A DNA stretch of 14,259 bases from an uncultured Lachnospiraceae bacterium (GTDB lineage: Bacteria; Bacillota; Clostridia; Lachnospirales; Lachnospiraceae): positions 1 through 14,259 of the forward strand of contig CAMWLB010000039.1 of NCBI GenBank assembly GCA_947174985.1, read 5' to 3'. The position numbers were made by a program, and so were the translations under genes. Shown piece after piece: positions 5,991 through 14,259 of this stretch. Each line of letters starts with the position of its first letter. The stretch's first letter is position 1. The notes beneath the pieces are model-generated. The model was given only the letters and a program-made list of their open reading frames with translations. It did no database searches and had not been told where the DNA came from.

Positions 5991-7274
5991 ATGGCCCAAC
6001 TCAGTTATATAAATACCGGAATCAAGCAAACTCCAGACCTTACTTTTGATATCCCTACTGATGAAAGTGTGGGAGCTTTTCTATTTGATACAAGTGGTTT
6101 TGAAAAACCTTTTGATTCTTTTCCACTTCTTTATCATAATTTCAAGGATGGTCAGATTCAGTGCATAAAATGTATGGATGATGCACTTCTGTTAGGTATT
6201 AAGAATGATGGATTCCTGAATAATCTTCTTTACTATCACTTGACTCAATTCTTTGACTTTATTGGTGATAATCAAGCTGTGTATGTAGCAATAGCCGATT
6301 GTTCAAAGGACTGGGATGTGATTCAATATATGCAACAACAGACCAATGGAAGAATATTTCATATTGGAGTTTGGACTTCTCAGCCCATTTGGAACACAAA
6401 ATCTGATGGATCTATGGATTTTACTTCATTGATAACAGATATGCAAGCCCAAGCGGATGAAATCAATGGAAAAATTGGTGTTTCCACTCATACAATGGTG
6501 CCGCTTCATATTGTGCTGTGTGGCAATACAAATTATATAGGTGGAGGGCAAATTCATTATAAGCAGTTTCCAAATGCTATTGAACTGAATTGTCCAAAAG
6601 TATCAGTGACATTAGTCCAAAACGGGTCTCAGGAAGTACGTCAAATGCAAAGCAATAATCCTCTTCAGGCTCCGGTCAGTTCACTGGGATTAATAATGGC
6701 TTGTCTGGCCCTTTGTGGAGCTGAGGAAAGCATTGCATCACTTGAAAAATGTGATCTCAATAAAAATGAGGGCTTCAATTATCCTGAATGGGGAATAGGT
6801 AATACTGGCACTCCAATAGATAGCGTACACCGCGTTTGGGCAAATATCGTATCATCCAGAGGCTATATCATACCAGTTGATTATGAGGGACTGGAATCAT
6901 CGTATTTCCTCAGTAGTGATCAAACCCTTTGTGAGGGTGATTTCAGCACCATAGCTAACAATCGGGTAATGCACAAGTGTCGTAGAGCAATGTGTACAGG
7001 TCTTATTCCTTATGTTAACAGTAATCACATCTATATTCCAGGCACGCACAGTATCAGCGCTACCTCTATCGCCATCATTACGGATTCTATCAATACCATT
7101 ATTGATTCTGTAATGAGAAACAAGCAAGGTAAAAATCAGATAAATGGACGAGTCGTAACATTCCTGGAAAATGATGAATTACTGGATAATGATTCAATTT
7201 CTTTAAAACTGGAGATTAGTCCGGTTAATTACAGCGGATTCTTATCTGAAGAAGTGTCACATGATATTGAATAA
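5991..7274 (+). CDS. Second tail sheath-like protein, diverged paralogue of 3262-4632
   Basis: This 427-residue protein shares the sheath landmarks of the 3262 gene in the same order: 'IFHIGVWTSQP' (about 122-132), 'CPKVSVTLVQ', a helix with 'LIMACLALCGAEES', 'GLESSYFLSSDQTL' (300-313), 'RVMHKCRR' (325-332), 'PYVNSN', and 'LLDNDSISLKLEISPV'. The relation is clear but the DNA is quite different and the intervening segments are shorter. It has 11 cysteines against 5 in the first sheath, and by eye its codons are AT-richer. It lies alone between two terminator-like hairpins, between the chaperone and tape measure genes. It might form part of a heteromeric sheath (type VI and PVC-like systems use more than one sheath protein), cap the sheath, or start it at the baseplate. 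None of these can be chosen from sequence. The start at 5991 follows AAAAGTTGAT, with no recurring AATTCACAA leader. Confidence 0.8.
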   Translation: MAQLSYINTGIKQTPDLTFDIPTDESVGAFLFDTSGFEKPFDSFPLLYHNFKDGQIQCIKCMDDALLLGIKNDGFLNNLLYYHLTQFFDFIGDNQAVYVAIADCSKDWDVIQYMQQQTNGRIFHIGVWTSQPIWNTKSDGSMDFTSLITDMQAQADEINGKIGVSTHTMVPLHIVLCGNTNYIGGGQIHYKQFPNAIELNCPKVSVTLVQNGSQEVRQMQSNNPLQAPVSSLGLIMACLALCGAEESIASLEKCDLNKNEGFNYPEWGIGNTGTPIDSVHRVWANIVSSRGYIIPVDYEGLESSYFLSSDQTLCEGDFSTIANNRVMHKCRRAMCTGLIPYVNSNHIYIPGTHSISATSIAIITDSINTIIDSVMRNKQGKNQINGRVVTFLENDELLDNDSISLKLEISPVNYSGFLSEEVSHDIE

Positions 7275-7309
7275 GATTTCATAAGTTAACTCGTATATAA
7301 GGACCACTC

Positions 7310-7345
7310 GCCCCAAGTCTAAAAAATGACTTGGGGCTTTTCTTT
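7310..7345 (+). terminator. Rho-independent terminator before the tape measure gene
   Basis: A perfect 10-bp stem GCCCCAAGTC (7310-7319) with GACTTGGGGC (7328-7337) encloses the loop TAAAAAAT and is followed by TTTTCTTT (7338-7345). It lies 35 bases after the second sheath stop. It is the most regular terminator in the window, so the tape measure gene probably needs its own promoter or readthrough. Confidence 0.8.
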
Positions 7346-7384
7346 GACTATTAATAGGTAGCAAATCATTAAGTAATACAACCA

Positions 7385-10300
7385 ATGGCAGATTATAAAG
7401 ATTACATCGTCAGGTATGACATTATTGCTGATGTAACCAAGGCGGCCGAGGGGCTTCAATCCATTGCAAATATCGCAAAGGAGTTTGAAGTTCCAATGAA
7501 TACGCTAAAAACCACTATTCAAGATGTTAGTCGAGCCGCCAGCCAACTTCAGCAATTATCTAAAATTTCATTTATCCCCACTATTGACACTGGTACTTTC
7601 AATAATCAGTTGCGAACAATGGTTACGCAAGTCCGGAGTGCCGCCGCAGAAATGCACACGGCAATATTCCAGGCTCTTTCAGGAAACCCTGCTGGCACAA
7701 AAGCAGCTCAAAAAGGTATTGGTTCTGCCCTTAGTGGAACCAGATCAGTTGCAGCCATAAAGAAGAATATTGAGGAGTATAACAAAGAGTTAGATAAGCT
7801 CTTAGGTACACCCAAAAAAAATAAAAAGGGGGAAACCATAAGAAATCGCGATGGTCTAATCCAGATGAATAAAAATGGATTAGCAAAAGCAACAGCTCAA
7901 CAGCAAGCGTCTTTTCAAGAAAGACTTATAAACTTAGAGGCTCAAAAAAGAATGTATCAACAGCGTATTCAGCAATGTAAAGCTGAACTTGCTGTTGCAG
8001 AAAAACTTGAAAAGGAAACGGCTGCCCAACAAGCAAAAGCAGCTAAAACTCAGTCCAAAATTGCAGCCACCCCTACATCAAAAGCTACCACAGCACCCCA
8101 GCCGGCAAAACTTACCAATGTTACTCCAGCCGTTATCCGAGAATGGAAGAAAGCATTTGGTGATGCAAAAAGTAAGGCTCTTACAGTTAACATCAGGGGA
8201 AATGCTACTGGTGCCGATGGTGCATTGACCGTCATAGAGCAAATCCAGGCTTCATTAAATGCCTTACAATCACAAGGCACTTTCAATATCAATCCGATAC
8301 TGAATACTGAAGGTTTTGCCGCCGCCGAAGCTCAACTCAAACATCTTGCCGGCCTAAGTGCTGCTGTCGTTGCTCCTTTCACCCCTAAAGACAACAAGAC
8401 CAAAACTGGTAAACCATCCAGTCTTGTTTCTGCTCTTACCAAAGATGAGAAAACAAAGCTCACTAACGCCCAGAAACAGATTAAAGCCTGGAATGAGAAG
8501 ATCGCCCCCATCCAGTCGCGTCTTGATACAAATCGAGCTATTCCCGAAGATCAGCGGACTCCTGCAATAAAAGGACAAATAACTCGTGACACTAAAACAC
8601 TGGCAGCTTACCAAGCTAACCGAGCAGAGCAAGAGAATATTATCCGAACTCTTCAGGGAAAGTCCACCGCCGCTGCACAGACCGCTGCTAAAACTGCAAA
8701 GCCTTTGGCCCTCGACATTGTAGGCAATCTATCAAAAATCAACGTTACGGCCAAGGCTCCGGTAATACCAGTTGTAGGAGAAATTACAAAAATCCAAGGT
8801 AAAGTTGCAGAAGCTATCCCGGTCAATGTAAAAATAATGGCCGATCAGGTAGCTGCATCTGTAAGATCAATTCCTGCGCCGACTTTGGATGTCAGGGTAA
8901 ACTTATTGACTGATAAAGCCCAGCAGCAGTTACAAACTCTGGCCGCACAACAGGCCAAGACTGCCCCCAAACCACTAAAAAGCACTGGTGCCTCCACATC
9001 GACTATAACTCAACCAAAAGCAAATGTGGTTGGAACTACTGTGGCAGCTACAACAAAAGAGGCATCAGTTTCTACTCCAGTTAAAGGGAAGAAGTCAAGT
9101 GCCACGACTTCGATAACTGCGACCGTTGATACCAAAGACGTAATCAGTCAAATCAAAAGCATCCCACGTCAGACTATACCTGTTGCGGTTAAACTGATGT
9201 GGGAAAGGGGCGTTATTGGCCGGCAAGAGCAAATTAAAAAGATGGCTGATAGTATTCCCCCCATCAAACTTAATTTGGATATTAAACCGGCAATCGCAAA
9301 ACTGGAGGAATTTATCACCGCAGTTAAGGCAGTCAGCCCACAGAATATCAAACTCACTGCTTCTGGTGTGGCCGGAGGTACCGCTGGTCAGGCTGGCACG
9401 TCATCAAAGACCACTGGTGCCGGGGTTGCTCAAAAGAGCGGCAAACAGGCAGGACATACCGGCCATCAGCCTCTTACTCTAAGACAATATAGAGACCAAC
9501 TTGGGGCACATTTGGCAAAAGGTGGAATGTTACCTCCAAATTATGCGACCCAAATTGCAGATCAGCAGAGAAGGAGAGCGTGGCATCTTGACCAGATGAA
9601 ACGTGACGCTATGGCGGCCTTTGCACAAAAGACTCCATACGAACTTGCTGAAGAAGAACGCTTGCGTAAGTTGGCTCCAACAACTGCTGGTACTGGGAAA
9701 AATAAAGTTGCTTGGGGTTCTACTGCTCCGGCTGCCCATACTGCGCCTAATGGATACAAATGGGTACAAGCCAATGACCTTACATCATATCTCAATAATG
9801 AGCAGCAACAGCAATTAGCAAAACTTAGGAGTGATGAAAGTAATGCGCGTGGAAATGTAGCAAGGATCCAATCTCAGATTGCTCGTAGTACAGGAAAATC
9901 CAATGCTCGTCTGGAAGCGGCAAGGACACAATATGCAGCTATCCAAAAGCAGATGGAGCCATATTTGAAACAAATGGCACAGCTGGAGGAGATGAAGAAG
10001 CCACTGCTCTCTTTGAAGAAACCCAATAAAACTCAGAGAAGTGCTCTTGCAAGAATCGAATCATCACAAGCTGCATTACAAACTCAGATAGACCAGTATC
10101 GTCAAGCACAAGCACCTTTTGCTAACGCAATTCAACACGAAACGGCATTGATGGCTCGATATGGTACGATGTCAAGTAATGCCCTTTCTGCCGCGACCCA
10201 ACAACATTCTTCAGCACGAGCTGCTGTATCAAGATATACAGATGGCTGGAAATTGGCTCAAACAAATCCCAAGGGTAAACCAAGCGAGTCTAATATCCAG

Positions 10301-13300
10301 AAAGCTGCTCGTTTACAAACGCAGGCTCAAAATGCAATGTTGCCCTTTGCCCAAAACAAAGAGCAACTGAATATGCTCACCAAACATCGTCGTTACTTCC
10401 GTCAGGCCGTAGCAACGACTGGCATTATGCCAACTCCAGGTATGGAAGCACCTCAAATGCTGAAATACTTGCAGGGCGTATCGACTCAAATGCAGAAAGC
10501 AAGTGTTGCTGTACCCTGGACCTTACAGAGTCAGATTAATAAACTTGAAGGCGATGTTGCTAAGGCCAATGGTGTAGGCCAGCCCACCCAATCTCGTGGA
10601 ACTGGTATGATGCCTGTGCGCACCGGCCAGCCAAAACCGTTCTTTGATCGTTCCCGTAAATGGGCTTATCCATTTACCGGCCAGACCTCTTTTGGCGCTC
10701 GCACTCCAATGGCCGTAGATATGGCCAAGGGGATGGGGGTAATGTTTGCGATTGGTGGCGCGATGTCAGCTATCGGAAGCTCCTTCAGTCAGGCGATGGA
10801 GTATCAGAATACCATGCGTACCACTCAGGCCATACTTCAGAACGGAACAGACTCATACAGTCAAAATTCGTTCAAGAATATGGAGTCCACTGTACGTAAT
10901 GTCGGTGTTATGACAAAATTCTCTGCTCCAGAGGTCGCCAGTGCTGCTCGCTTCCTTGCTATGGCCGGATATGATATAGACGCTATCAATGCTGCTATAC
11001 GACCTATCGCAGACCTTGCTCTTATTGGAGATTCTGACTTGGGCGAGACTGCTGATAAGATGACCAATATTATGACCACCTTCCAGATTGCCCCAGAACG
11101 TATGCGTGAGGCAGCAAATATAATGGCTACAACCGCAACTCGATCCAATACAGACCTTATGATGTTGGCCGAGTCCGCTAAGTATGGTGGTGGTGTCGCA
11201 AATCTGTATGGGCGCAATGACCCCAATCTTTTTGCAGATACAATGGCATTGTTTGGTGTCATGGGTAACGCTGGTATTCAGGCTTCATCTGCCGGTACTG
11301 CGCTTCGTATGATGTATCAGAACCTCTTTAAGCCAAATAAAAACCAAAAGGCGGTTCTGGATATGATGAAGCAAAGTTATGGTATTACAACTCTCAAAAA
11401 AGATGGCAGCTATCGTTCTATGTCTGACATCTTAATTGAGATGGCCCAGCGCATACCTGAGAACAAGATGGCTTCGATTGTCGGCAATCTATTCCGAATT
11501 ACCGCTCAACCTGGTGCTTCTGCAACCTTGCTTGCCGCCGCCGGTGGCGATAAGGGTGTTGCCCAAGAGATTGGTGCTGGCATTGAAGCAATGTCAAATA
11601 AGATGAGCAGCAAGGCCGAACTAAGCTCGCTGGTATCTCTTATGTTGGCAAACCGTAACTCTGTCAGTGGAAACATCTCAGGAGCCATTGCCGAAGAAAA
11701 GCAAAACACCATATCAGGTCTTTGGGCCCAGGTTACATCAACATTTACTGAAGGCATTGTTCAAGCATTTGAAAATCGTCAGGGTGGTTTTGAGGAAATG
11801 TTGAAAAAACTCAGGGATTATCTTGCCAAGCCCGAAACAATCCAAATGATACAGAACCTTCTCGATATGATTATTGAGATCGGTAAGGTAATGGCATGGT
11901 TTGTGAAGATATGGGCCTCTCTATACAACGCTGCTCCCGGATTAATCAAATTCTGGGTTACTTTCCAGATGGGGATAACCCAAGTGGGTACGCTCATTGC
12001 TCCAATAATATCTTTGATTGGTGTATTTGACCGTCTTAAAGGCTCTATAATGGCATTGGCCGGCATATCTTCTGTCGGTGGCGCAACAATGACGGGAAAT
12101 ATAACCAGAAATGCTATCGCAGGAACAGCTACAAACGCAGCCCTTCTTGTTCCTACACCTGGTGCCAGTCAAAAATTTGTTGGTAAAATAGGATCTAAGG
12201 CTAATTCTGCTATGGCTACAAATGCGATTCTTGCAGGAGAATTAGCATTAAGTGGTGCCTCTAAATCCAGTACACTAAAAACGCTTAACCAAGAGACAGC
12301 TCAACATTATAAAGCTGTTCAAGAAAGATACTACAGAAGATATGGTTGGGCCAGGGCTGGAGCTGCTTTTAGAACAGCGTCAACTGCTGGACTTACAATG
12401 GCTTCATTTGCTCCGATGTTTGGTGGACTGAAGAGTATGGCAATGAATTTGTTTGTCGGATTTAGCAGAGCAATAGGATTTCTTGCAAATCCTATATCTA
12501 TAGCTACCATAGCAGTTGGTAGTTTAGGATATGGTCTATATAAGCTCAAACAACATATTGATGGCACTTCTGAAGCCCAGAAACGCGCAAGAGTGCAGGC
12601 CAACAAAGCTGCCGATCAAACCCATCGTGAGCTTACCAAAGAGGGTCAGTGGTATCAGGATATGATGAATGAGAATATTCCTGAAGCTGCTCCGGTAATA
12701 TCCAGTATTGACACTACTCAAATCGAGAAATATAATGCGGATAAGCAGAAGTTCAATCAACTTTATGCGACAATCTTTAATGATTTCTCGAAAGATGCAA
12801 GTAAGCAATCAATCAATGATGTTACGACCAAATGGAAGAATGTTATAACTGCTAATCCAGCTTATTCTCTCGCTATCGGTAACGCACGAAATTATGACTT
12901 CTCCAGGAAGCATAAGCAAATGGAGTACAACCTTCATAATGATGCAAGCAATCTTGGTATAGCATTGTGGAATATGTGGCACGCCGATGAGGACACTGCC
13001 ATAAATCAACGCAATGGTATGGTCCAGGACGCACTTATGATTGAAGGTGCCAATGATCTTCGGACTCAGCAAGCCATACGAGAGATTGCAGAACTCCGTC
13101 AAAAGTATCTTGCTGGAGAAACTACATATAAATCTGAGAGCGAATATCAGCAGGCCGCCTTTGCCATAAGAGACCGATTCATGTCTCAGTTCACTGCCAA
13201 ATTGCCTTCTGCCGGAATGACACCCGAACAATTCCAGCAGACCAGTAACCGTAGTGTTTATGACCAGTATCAGTTAGGCGCCCAAAACCTTCTGGATGCA

Positions 13301-14242
13301 ACCATTAATGGGCAAATGGGCACTCTGGTTGGCAAGATGAACGCTTATCAGTGGTTATCAGATGCAAAAAATCGTGCTCAATTATATACTGATGAGTGGT
13401 ATAATGCAATATCCAATATCATCGGTGATTATCACGTTATCTACAACGCTGTATCTGCCGATGGTCAGCAGCAGGCCAATATCGAACTTATGCTTTCGAC
13501 TCTTCCGAATGGGCAGTTGAACTTCACGAATATCTTAGACCAGATCCGAGCCAAAGTTACGAACTTTAACCTGACCCTTCAGGGATTCACAGATATTATC
13601 GGAACTGCATATAAGATGATGGCCGAAGCCGGAATAATTGATATTAAAGATATCAATAGTCTTCAGGGCCAGATACGTCATCAGCTTACTGGTGCAAAAT
13701 ATGGTGATGAGACTCCAAGACAGTATTATGCTCAATGGATTGCTAACAATCCCAACTCAGAATGGGTAAAGGCTGGTATTACTGAAAAACAGTATGTGGA
13801 CTTTGTAATGGGTAGATCCGGCAATACTCTTAATCTTGGTAATCGTGTTGTGACACGTTCTGGAGAGCAACAGCAGATGTATAACAACATCTCTCTCAAA
13901 ACTGCCAATACCATTATTGAACAGAACAAGCACTTGACGGAGAAGGCAAAACAGTTCGGGAATAATAATTCTGGCACTCAGAATACTCCGACCCCAAAAC
14001 CAACTCCGGCTCCAGCCCAAGACCAGCAGGCATACGCTTCTCATTATGATAGAAGCGCAGCCAGACCTACTCAGGTTGTGTTTAATATCAATAATCTGGC
14101 GAGCTTCGATAGAACAACAGTGGCTTCCAGTGCTGAAGAGCGTGACTTGATGGCTGCAATGGAGGATAGAATCGCAGGAGCAGTTTATCAAATGTTTGCC
14201 GAAGCCTCCAATCAGGCTCAACGAGTAATGGATCTAACATAA
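7385..14242 (+). CDS. Tail tape measure protein
   Basis: This 2285-residue protein would span the tail lumen, set tail length, and leave the tube ahead of the DNA at infection. At about 0.15 nm per residue it could measure a tail of roughly 340 nm, a long one. Residues 1-100 are helical ('KDYIVRYDIIADVTKAAEGL'). About 100-1110 are Ala/Gln/Lys/Thr-rich with coiled-coil-like stretches and short beta-helix modules near 265-325, 448-525 and 579-665. Residues about 1117-1400 hold the PhageMin_Tail/TIGR01760-type core, including 'QAMEYQNTMRTTQAI', 'SAPEVASAARFLAMAGYDID', 'ATRSNTDLMMLAESAKYGGG' and 'NAGIQASSAGTALRMMYQNL'. Hydrophobic segments lie at 1520-1548 and 1669-1718, the usual membrane-active middle. 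A helical, charged region follows, then a Pro-rich linker (2202-2211) and a short C-terminal domain that may contact the chaperone. The start at 7385 has leader ATACAACCA. Confidence 0.9.
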   Translation: MADYKDYIVRYDIIADVTKAAEGLQSIANIAKEFEVPMNTLKTTIQDVSRAASQLQQLSKISFIPTIDTGTFNNQLRTMVTQVRSAAAEMHTAIFQALSGNPAGTKAAQKGIGSALSGTRSVAAIKKNIEEYNKELDKLLGTPKKNKKGETIRNRDGLIQMNKNGLAKATAQQQASFQERLINLEAQKRMYQQRIQQCKAELAVAEKLEKETAAQQAKAAKTQSKIAATPTSKATTAPQPAKLTNVTPAVIREWKKAFGDAKSKALTVNIRGNATGADGALTVIEQIQASLNALQSQGTFNINPILNTEGFAAAEAQLKHLAGLSAAVVAPFTPKDNKTKTGKPSSLVSALTKDEKTKLTNAQKQIKAWNEKIAPIQSRLDTNRAIPEDQRTPAIKGQITRDTKTLAAYQANRAEQENIIRTLQGKSTAAAQTAAKTAKPLALDIVGNLSKINVTAKAPVIPVVGEITKIQGKVAEAIPVNVKIMADQVAASVRSIPAPTLDVRVNLLTDKAQQQLQTLAAQQAKTAPKPLKSTGASTSTITQPKANVVGTTVAATTKEASVSTPVKGKKSSATTSITATVDTKDVISQIKSIPRQTIPVAVKLMWERGVIGRQEQIKKMADSIPPIKLNLDIKPAIAKLEEFITAVKAVSPQNIKLTASGVAGGTAGQAGTSSKTTGAGVAQKSGKQAGHTGHQPLTLRQYRDQLGAHLAKGGMLPPNYATQIADQQRRRAWHLDQMKRDAMAAFAQKTPYELAEEERLRKLAPTTAGTGKNKVAWGSTAPAAHTAPNGYKWVQANDLTSYLNNEQQQQLAKLRSDESNARGNVARIQSQIARSTGKSNARLEAARTQYAAIQKQMEPYLKQMAQLEEMKKPLLSLKKPNKTQRSALARIESSQAALQTQIDQYRQAQAPFANAIQHETALMARYGTMSSNALSAATQQHSSARAAVSRYTDGWKLAQTNPKGKPSESNIQKAARLQTQAQNAMLPFAQNKEQLNMLTKHRRYFRQAVATTGIMPTPGMEAPQMLKYLQGVSTQMQKASVAVPWTLQSQINKLEGDVAKANGVGQPTQSRGTGMMPVRTGQPKPFFDRSRKWAYPFTGQTSFGARTPMAVDMAKGMGVMFAIGGAMSAIGSSFSQAMEYQNTMRTTQAILQNGTDSYSQNSFKNMESTVRNVGVMTKFSAPEVASAARFLAMAGYDIDAINAAIRPIADLALIGDSDLGETADKMTNIMTTFQIAPERMREAANIMATTATRSNTDLMMLAESAKYGGGVANLYGRNDPNLFADTMALFGVMGNAGIQASSAGTALRMMYQNLFKPNKNQKAVLDMMKQSYGITTLKKDGSYRSMSDILIEMAQRIPENKMASIVGNLFRITAQPGASATLLAAAGGDKGVAQEIGAGIEAMSNKMSSKAELSSLVSLMLANRNSVSGNISGAIAEEKQNTISGLWAQVTSTFTEGIVQAFENRQGGFEEMLKKLRDYLAKPETIQMIQNLLDMIIEIGKVMAWFVKIWASLYNAAPGLIKFWVTFQMGITQVGTLIAPIISLIGVFDRLKGSIMALAGISSVGGATMTGNITRNAIAGTATNAALLVPTPGASQKFVGKIGSKANSAMATNAILAGELALSGASKSSTLKTLNQETAQHYKAVQERYYRRYGWARAGAAFRTASTAGLTMASFAPMFGGLKSMAMNLFVGFSRAIGFLANPISIATIAVGSLGYGLYKLKQHIDGTSEAQKRARVQANKAADQTHRELTKEGQWYQDMMNENIPEAAPVISSIDTTQIEKYNADKQKFNQLYATIFNDFSKDASKQSINDVTTKWKNVITANPAYSLAIGNARNYDFSRKHKQMEYNLHNDASNLGIALWNMWHADEDTAINQRNGMVQDALMIEGANDLRTQQAIREIAELRQKYLAGETTYKSESEYQQAAFAIRDRFMSQFTAKLPSAGMTPEQFQQTSNRSVYDQYQLGAQNLLDATINGQMGTLVGKMNAYQWLSDAKNRAQLYTDEWYNAISNIIGDYHVIYNAVSADGQQQANIELMLSTLPNGQLNFTNILDQIRAKVTNFNLTLQGFTDIIGTAYKMMAEAGIIDIKDINSLQGQIRHQLTGAKYGDETPRQYYAQWIANNPNSEWVKAGITEKQYVDFVMGRSGNTLNLGNRVVTRSGEQQQMYNNISLKTANTIIEQNKHLTEKAKQFGNNNSGTQNTPTPKPTPAPAQDQQAYASHYDRSAARPTQVVFNINNLASFDRTTVASSAEERDLMAAMEDRIAGAVYQMFAEASNQAQRVMDLT

Positions 14243-14259
14243 ACCACAATGATATAAAG

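Noticed and set aside
7346..7384. Promoter between the 7310 terminator and the tape measure gene
   Set aside because: A TTTGAC lies at 7343-7348, but no TAnnTTTG-like or other -10 element at suitable distance was seen.
14249..14257. ATG after the tape measure with a CACA leader, as a possible next gene start
   Set aside because: It reads ATG ATA TAA and stops at once; the real next start must lie beyond the window.
1..14259. CRISPR arrays, tRNA genes, insertion sequences or attachment sites
   Set aside because: No regularly spaced direct repeats, cloverleaf-like sequence, transposase or flanking duplications were seen.

Overview
The window is a structural-gene module of a tailed phage or prophage, with every gene on the + strand. 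The protein families suggest a host in the Bacteroidota, probably a gut Bacteroidales. So do the gene starts: they have A/T-rich leaders such as AATTCACAA before ATG and no Shine-Dalgarno sequence. No integrase, attachment site, tRNA or host gene is visible, so free phage and integrated prophage cannot be told apart. A sheath gene next to a tube gene, plus a very long tape measure, point to a contractile (myovirus-type) tail.

Layout, left to right. (1) The 3' end of a small gene, possibly a tail-terminator or head-completion protein (1-393), closed by a terminator (421-448). (2) The head genes: a ClpP-like prohead protease with a C-terminal scaffold domain (482-1729), probably also read from an internal start at 1181 as a separate scaffold; the major capsid protein (1773-2831); a strong hairpin without a U-tract (2845-2876); and a small acidic protein (2890-3255). 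(3) The tail sheath (3262-4632) and tail tube (4666-5166), then a terminator (5194-5233). (4) The tail assembly chaperone (5311-5730). It ends on an in-frame A AAA AAA slippery heptamer followed by a stem-loop and possible pseudoknot, so a -1 frameshift would add 67 residues (to 5930), like lambda gpG/gpGT; a terminator-like hairpin follows. (5) A second, diverged sheath-like protein (5991-7274), AT-richer and cysteine-richer, closed by a perfect 10-bp terminator (7310-7345). (6) A 2285-residue tape measure protein (7385-14242).

Inferred assembly: the scaffold and protease build and mature a shell of the capsid protein. The chaperone and its frameshifted form load onto the tape measure, which sets the length over which the tube and then the sheath polymerise. 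The less ordinary points are the second sheath paralogue in its own terminator-bounded unit, the undeclared frameshift product, and the nested scaffold start whose leader matches that of the capsid gene over 13 bases. Neck, baseplate and fibre genes are not in the window, apart from the possible one at the left edge.
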